Positions 42,739-47,668 of a stretch of DNA of 47,668 bases are shown piece by piece. The notes under the pieces are model-generated. The model was not told where the DNA came from. It did no database searches and saw nothing but the letters and a program-made list of their open reading frames with translations. A program made the position numbers and the translations under genes. The DNA comes from Spongospora subterranea f. sp. subterranea (lineage: Eukaryota > Endomyxa: Phytomyxea > Phytomyxea > Plasmodiophorida), in assembly GCA_049724395.1 (NCBI GenBank), contig JAUGWO010000174.1, forward strand, positions 1-47,668. The letters are read 5' to 3'. Positions within the stretch are counted from its first letter, which is position 1. Each line of letters opens with the position of its first letter.

Positions 42739-45406
42739 ATGGAGGATAGTCCACCGAACGATCCAGAGGACATTTTTGAGATCGAGGATTTTTTCATTGC
42801 GTCAAATCTGGAGAGGTTCTTGAACATGGGATAATCGTTAGGGTTGAAGTGTACATTGACTGTAATCATTAGACTAATTGTCCTATTTGATGACGTTTTT
42901 CACGAGATTCTGCCGATATCGGACGGTCGTTCGTCGTATCATAGAGAACTCTCCTTCGCCAATATCGATGTCAATATCGACCTCAGCTGCTCTTCGGATC
43001 TGGTCCAGAAATACGGAGAGGAGGACGATCTGATCGGCCTGCTTCGTCTCCCTCAGTATATTGTGCTATCTATTCGCCATATTTCGCCAGTTCCTATCGA
43101 CAAACACGCCCGATACGTCCTCTCGTCGGCATGTATGGCGGCCTCCTCATCAATTTTCCCCCTTCCTGTTTTTATCAGCCTGGGTGATTCGTCGTTCATT
43201 GGCCGATCATTGTCAACTCGTTATCACGTTGGTCTTCCTTTGTAAATGAATGCCGTTTCGTTTTTTGTTAATTTTTGTGCCAGGTCGAGATGAGGGATTG
43301 GGATATTCCTCAGAGTTTACGCAATCTCTCTGGTGTATTGGGGTTCTTTAACGAGATGTTTCCTTGTCGCATCGATGCAAAATCACTCCCTATGGTATCC
43401 GTCAAATATTCCTATAGAGATGAACAGTTCATGCTGCCCCCAAATGCACTTTGCGGTGGTATACATCTCGACACGAACACATGTTGGGGTTCAACGTCAT
43501 CCCATCGGTTATTATTCCATCTCGATGTACATTGGACACCGTTTCCAGAGGGAACCTTTGTTAGCGACTCTATCTTTTCCGACTTAATCCCGATTAGTGC
43601 TCCAATATGGCGATTGTTTTGCCGTCTAGGTTAGGAATTGTTGGCTCTCCCTTTCTATTGGTCACGAGTTATTTAGATCCCGGTTTAACCGTCAGTCTAT
43701 CATCACGTTGCGTCAATTCCTGTCAATATGTCGAAAGTGTTCATCTTTTGAGTCGGTACAGGCGATTGCGCTACTGGACCATAGTTTCACGCCGCTCTAT
43801 ATTCTCGATGATCAGGTTCATGATATCTTTTCAACAGATGCCTTGGGATCATATGCCATGGCCAGCACGAGCTCCATAAAATCATGCCCGTTTTTATCGA
43901 TTCTCTCAAAGCTCGTTTTGGTCATGGCTCAGCAACCAGATGACGAACCCCATAGGATTGCGCAGCTGTACAATGCGTTTGTGAATGAACTCCAGAGACA
44001 TTGGGATCACGGTAAGGCATGAAGCTCTCTTGGCTGTTGGCTAATACGTATCAAATTTTTTAGCTCTACCATTGAAACTGCCCATATCCGATCCTAGTGA
44101 AGCTACTCCTTGATATTCTTGCAACCTGCATCCTTTATCAAAAGATTCAGGTTCTAGCACATTGTATTTCTTTGAGAACTGTGGCGATTGAGAATCGAGC
44201 TTCGGCAACGATTTCCCCTAGTGCCCAACGTGCTAGCGACTGGGTCGACTTTGATGGTTATAGTGGCGTCGAAAATCTTGAAGAGTGTTCTTCTATTATT
44301 GGCGATAGCCGTGGTTCTGCTGATGTCGCAGCAGTTCCTGAAGGAATCAATCATGATATCTTCCTCTCCGACATGTTTCTTCTTGAAGGGGGTCAGCAAA
44401 TGCATGTGCCATTAACACTGGAATCACCGTTGATGACGGAAGATGAGGTAGTGTATATTGAGCATTTTTTCAAATGCATTTTTCAAGAAACCAATTCTAG
44501 GTTGACGCGCAACATGCTTTAATGGCCGGCCTTGGAACAGATCATGAGTCTAGCAGTATTCGCGCGGAAATGCAGTCAGCGTCCCTTTCGTCAGATATGT
44601 CTGCATTCAAAGCGGCGAATCCTGCATGCGTACTCGAAGATTTTATTCGCTGGTAACGGTATTCACTGTATCCTCGATTGTCTGTTTGTTGACAAAAAAG
44701 TTACAGGTATAGCCCTAATGATTGGGTCGAGGGGAAAGGATTATCAAGACGAATGTCAGGCGTCAATAACCTCTGGCGCAAATGCTGGTCCAAAGCTGTG
44801 GCTTGCCCAGCTTCACGCCAGAAACCGCTGTTCGATTACATCGCTCAAGGAGAGCGCATTTTGGATTATTTCCGCACAATTAATCCTGCAGCTCTGATGC
44901 AGCAGATCGAATCAGTTGCTATTGGCAACGCGGCTCATGTCATTGGTTCTGCGTTCATGATCTTAGGTGATATGCCTCGTACTCGGCGAACAGTTGCCCA
45001 GCTATTCACGGCTGAATCTAACTCCAACGTCGTTGCTCACGTAAGGCAACAAGTTGAATTCTTCACCTTTGGGTTGACGAAATGCGCAACAGATAGAGAA
45101 AGTAGAACGCATGGCTTGTTTGATGCAAAGACTGCCATCAAATATGATTCGACTGCCGTTGATTGACGATATTCTTCATGACAATGTCGCCATGATCATG
45201 GCCGATACGGATCGACAACTTCTACTTGATGGAATGGATAGAAGTTCAGGAATCTCTCGTTGCCGGATCAACGTCGCTATACGGTCGTCAATGACATCGA
45301 AGAATCAGTAGTTGTAGAAATCGAGGGCGGTACACCAGCAGTGTTTGGGGATCAGGGTGGTATCGACCCCGACCGTATAGCTATCGCCACTGCATCCAGC
45401 ATTTAA
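42739..45406 (+). pseudogene. RAB3GAP1, right-arm copy with frameshifts
   Basis: The same gene in mirror image. The start (MEDSPPNDPEDIFEIEDFF) and the first three exons are preserved. Then a 1-base deletion at about 43709 (LSSRLRQF becomes LSSRCVNS), a cluster of changes at 44097-44127 (PSEAIPDLSTC becomes LLLDILATC) and a further shift near 45237 (MDEKFRNL becomes MDRSSGIS) disrupt the protein. The hallmark block around 44545-44620 is intact. Either the copy is decaying or the arm was sequenced less accurately. Confidence 0.85.
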
Positions 45407-45499
45407 CTTCTCGGAAAGCATTCATCATATTTATCCATGCAATTCATAAAACATTAGCACAAGGTTCGAAACGCCTCAAAAAACTGAAGCACCAAAAAG

Positions 45500-45569
45500 G
45501 GCTCAGCCGGTAATCGAAACCGGGACCTTCCCGACCCGAACGGGAAATCATGCACTAGACCACTAAGCC
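45500..45569 (-). tRNA. tRNA-Pro (CGG), right-arm copy with a D-loop deletion
   Basis: Mirrors the left-arm tRNA: same acceptor stem, anticodon CGG and T arm. It is one base shorter (70 nt), because the D loop reads AGTGCA instead of AGTGGCA and so loses one of the two invariant G residues that dock with the T loop. The downstream T5 run is kept (AAAAA at 45494-45498 on this strand). It may be non-functional. Confidence 0.85.
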
Positions 45570-45675
45570 TTGTTTTGTTGTCTGTTTGAAGTTATCCGTA
45601 AACTATTTCAAGCCCTACAAATCGCTATAGTGCACATTCTTTGGGGACAGAAGCAGTGCCTTCTGAACAGGCCAA

Positions 45676-45891
45676 TTGAAGCGCTCCAGTTTTGCCACTG
45701 AATTTACCACCTTTGAATATAATTATGTCGACAGATCACGTCACAGATCGTCCATGAAGTCGCTGACATCGAGCGCTGATTTGGCTGCTTCTGTTCTAGC
45801 GATAGTGGATTCTGCCTGTGTTAACTCACATACGGTCCAGTTATCATGTCAATCACACGAGAAGAAACCGCACAATTCAACTGAGAACTAG
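45676..45891 (+). CDS. Small hypothetical frame, right-arm copy
   Basis: Encodes the same 71 residues as 36276-36491. No domain is recognised. Confidence 0.3.
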   Translation: MKRSSFATEFTTFEYNYVDRSRHRSSMKSLTSSADLAASVLAIVDSACVNSHTVQLSCQSHEKKPHNSTEN

Positions 45892-46340
45892 TGTCAGAAC
45901 ATGGGAACGATATCCAGAAAGACAAACCGAAAACAAATGAGCACAAATGCGAAAACAATTAGTTAAAAAGTGAAAAAAAACAGCCGTTCTTAAGAAAAAA
46001 TTGGAAATCGATACCGTTGGCCGTTGAATATAGGTCAGAAGCGCCATAGGTTAGGAACCTGTTGTTCCGGTCGACGGGGATAGGGAGATGGCAACCGATT
46101 GGTATCAGCTCAACCAGTAAGGCTTCGACCTCAGAACCAATCGATTGTTTTCTTCAAATAGATTGGTGGAATCGTCAAGCGATGCGGTCGAACCGTGATA
46201 AAAGGGGGTTCTGCGATTGAGGAGTTCAAGTGATAGTTTCGCTATGTCTTGGGATATCGACAGATCCGAACAGAATTTGAAATGGGTTGACGTTCCACCA
46301 AAACATCATGTGGGTTTGGTATCAATCGTTGGCGGGATCG

Positions 46341-46791
46341 TTAAGTCCATGAACGTAGGTCACTGTCTGCCACAATGACCCTAATCAAATATATCGGACA
46401 CTTTATGAGATGAACCCCAACGGCCAACTGTAGTTGATGTGTTTTGAGTAAAATCCTGTCGTGATTATTATATAACTGGACCCATTCAGCCCATTCTTTG
46501 AAGATATCGATATACTGCCCGGTATTGGGTATTTTGCAGCAAACTGGTTGAGTTGCCAAAATAAGCAGGAAACTCACATTCATTTTGGAATCGCGCTAGA
46601 TCCGTCAGAAACACGCCCCCCTCTGACCTGTAAATCCCATTGCTGGACTGTACCATTTTAATCGGTTGTGTTTGCGGCGTTGGCAATTTGATGGTCCCTT
46701 GTTCAACCCCTGTTTGCGACAGAATCTGTATTGGGAGTGAACGTGTTCCTTCGCTTGTTCCTGGCCCAATTCCACAAAGTATCTTCAGCAA
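46341..46791 (-). CDS. Hypothetical protein, right-arm copy
   Basis: Partner of 35375-35857. The exon block SLPIQILSQTGVEQGTIKLP ... SEGGVFLTDLARFQNE is conserved, with one Val to Met change and a 9-base in-frame deletion. After the putative GTGAGT donor the arms diverge in frame. It may still be functional. Confidence 0.4.
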
Positions 46792-47068
46792 TCATATTCC
46801 ACGTGTGTTGAACGCGTTTACGGCATCCGTTTTTGTTGCCGAATCCTATTGTTTTCTGCAAACATCAACCAAAACACTATTTTGACCATTTACAATCTGC
46901 GGGGATTTTTATCAGATCGTCCATTATATCGTCCCAACAAACACGTTCAAACAAGTCGCTGTATTGTAAAATCATTACCGGTTTTCAAAACGGGCCAATA
47001 TCAACGCCATCTGATACTGATAAATTAAGTTCGTGACAAACTCAGAGACGAATCCGCTCCGTGACAGG

Positions 47069-47521
47069 TCAAGATGGCGATAATCTCGTGAAAACGTCCC
47101 GATAAGGTATTCTCATCATCCGTCGCTGTATGAATCTCGATCTGGGGCAGAGCTCTGGGCTAAAGGTGCAGGTTCTCCCGAATTCCTTATCGTTCTCCAA
47201 CGCCAATCGTTCATTAACTTGTTGTCGGTGCTGAACATCCTGGTAGTATAGTCGATTGGTCGGCGATCGCATCGGCGAGCTGTTCTTGTCGGGAAGCATT
47301 TTCCGTCTGCGTTTGCCAGCGGCCCGGAGCTGTCTGGAGGCGGCCGTATAGGCCGACATCAACGACGAACGATCAATATAATAACCAGGGGGTGGAACGA
47401 TCAAGTCGTTGATGACCACATAATCCTCGACCTCGCACAGCTCGAACTCGTCGACCTGATCCCGATCGGTCAGCGAGCTCACGAACTCATCACGACTATA
47501 CGATGACCCGCCGAAACCCAT
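47069..47521 (-). CDS. Hypothetical protein, right-arm copy
   Basis: Partner of 34633-35082, open from the same Met. It differs by a 3-base in-frame change (RRRKMLPDK against RRRTLPDK). The nearby (TC)n run differs in length between arms. No domain is recognised. Confidence 0.55.
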   Translation of the reverse strand: MGFGGSSYSRDEFVSSLTDRDQVDEFELCEVEDYVVINDLIVPPPGYYIDRSSLMSAYTAASRQLRAAGKRRRKMLPDKNSSPMRSPTNRLYYQDVQHRQQVNERLALENDKEFGRTCTFSPELCPRSRFIQRRMMRIPYRDVFTRLSPS

Positions 47522-47668
47522 CTCCGGTGTCCCGACTCTCTCTCTCTCTCTCTGGATTCCTTCCCGGTTTGATCGTGTTCCAGTGATCCTCACAATCGTG
47601 TTCCAGTGATTGTCATTTAACAGATTGGTGTCTCCCACTCTCTGCTGCACTTCCCAATCGCCCTCAAT

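Larger units (their letters stand above)
41484..47668 (-). repeat. Right arm of the giant inverted repeat (about 6.19 kb)
   Basis: Mirrors 34484-40674 up to the last base of the window. Similarity is very high in most places, with scattered indels, some of them clustered (for example 44097-44127). Gene content is the same, in mirror order. Confidence 0.97.

Noticed and set aside
42812-42837. A 26-nt intron at the start of RAB3GAP1
   Set aside because: A 57-nt intron ending at the next AG keeps the frame, has normal length for this genome and gives a better match to the human N-terminus.
34484-47668. The palindrome as nothing but a missed-adapter or hairpin-read artefact
   Set aside because: A missed adapter gives mirror arms meeting with no spacer and no divergence. 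Here there is a centre of several hundred bases, a 330-bp one-sided deletion, in-frame exon indels and about 85% identity at the inner edge. An amplification artefact followed by poor polishing is still possible and is kept as an alternative.
1-47668. CRISPR array, bacterial operon or prophage
   Set aside because: No spaced direct-repeat array was seen. Genes carry spliceosomal introns and are eukaryotic families.
1-47668. Retrovirus-like, LTR or Polinton elements
   Set aside because: I saw no reverse transcriptase, integrase, capsid or long terminal repeat signature. The mobile DNA here is of plain DNA-transposon type, plus one HNH fragment.

Overview
The window looks like nuclear DNA of an early-diverging, zoosporic fungus or close relative (chytrid, blastoclad, rozellid or aphelid grade). 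Genes are compact and split by many introns of about 40-65 nt. The hemerythrin-like protein is of the fungal kind, the ribosomal protein is eukaryotic, and an NME7 homologue (typical of lineages with cilia or flagella) is present. No bacterial operon structure is visible. The lineage is inferred from protein recognition by eye only.

Layout. 1-3.7 kb: a 29-bp minisatellite, then minus-strand genes for a hemerythrin-like protein, NME7 and a Gemin7-like small protein. 4.0-8.3 kb: a rearranged TA-flanked DNA transposon (IS630/Tc1/mariner-type) with internal fold-backs. 8.8-18.3 kb: three minus-strand housekeeping or regulatory genes: a KDM8/JMJD5-like JmjC protein, a large Sec7-PH-FYVE-like protein, and 6-phosphogluconate dehydrogenase. 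18.8-24 kb: a transposon graveyard with a hAT element, a short mariner-type deletion derivative with perfect ends, an AT-rich NUMOD4/HNH endonuclease island and a further mariner-like scrap. 24-34 kb: SAM-domain fragments, ribosomal protein eL21, a UBX protein, a secreted His-rich protein, a GRF zinc finger, a SAM-domain cyclic-nucleotide-gated channel and Las1.

34.5-47.7 kb: a giant inverted repeat. Two arms of about 6.19 kb run from 34484 to 40674 and from 41484 to the last base. Each carries two hypothetical genes, a tRNA-Pro(CGG), RAB3GAP1 and a transposase remnant. RAB3GAP1 reads as a normal gene in the left arm but is frameshifted in the right, and the right tRNA lacks one D-loop G. Two hypothetical genes stay open in both arms with in-frame indels only.

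The host genes do not form one pathway: they cover ribosome production (Las1, eL21), membrane traffic (Sec7, RAB3GAP1), cyclic-nucleotide signalling, the pentose phosphate pathway and flagellar/centrosomal biology. The unusual content is the palindrome, the repeated fold-back architecture at several scales, and unusual domain combinations (Sec7-PH-FYVE-like; SAM plus CNG channel with a non-GYG pore).
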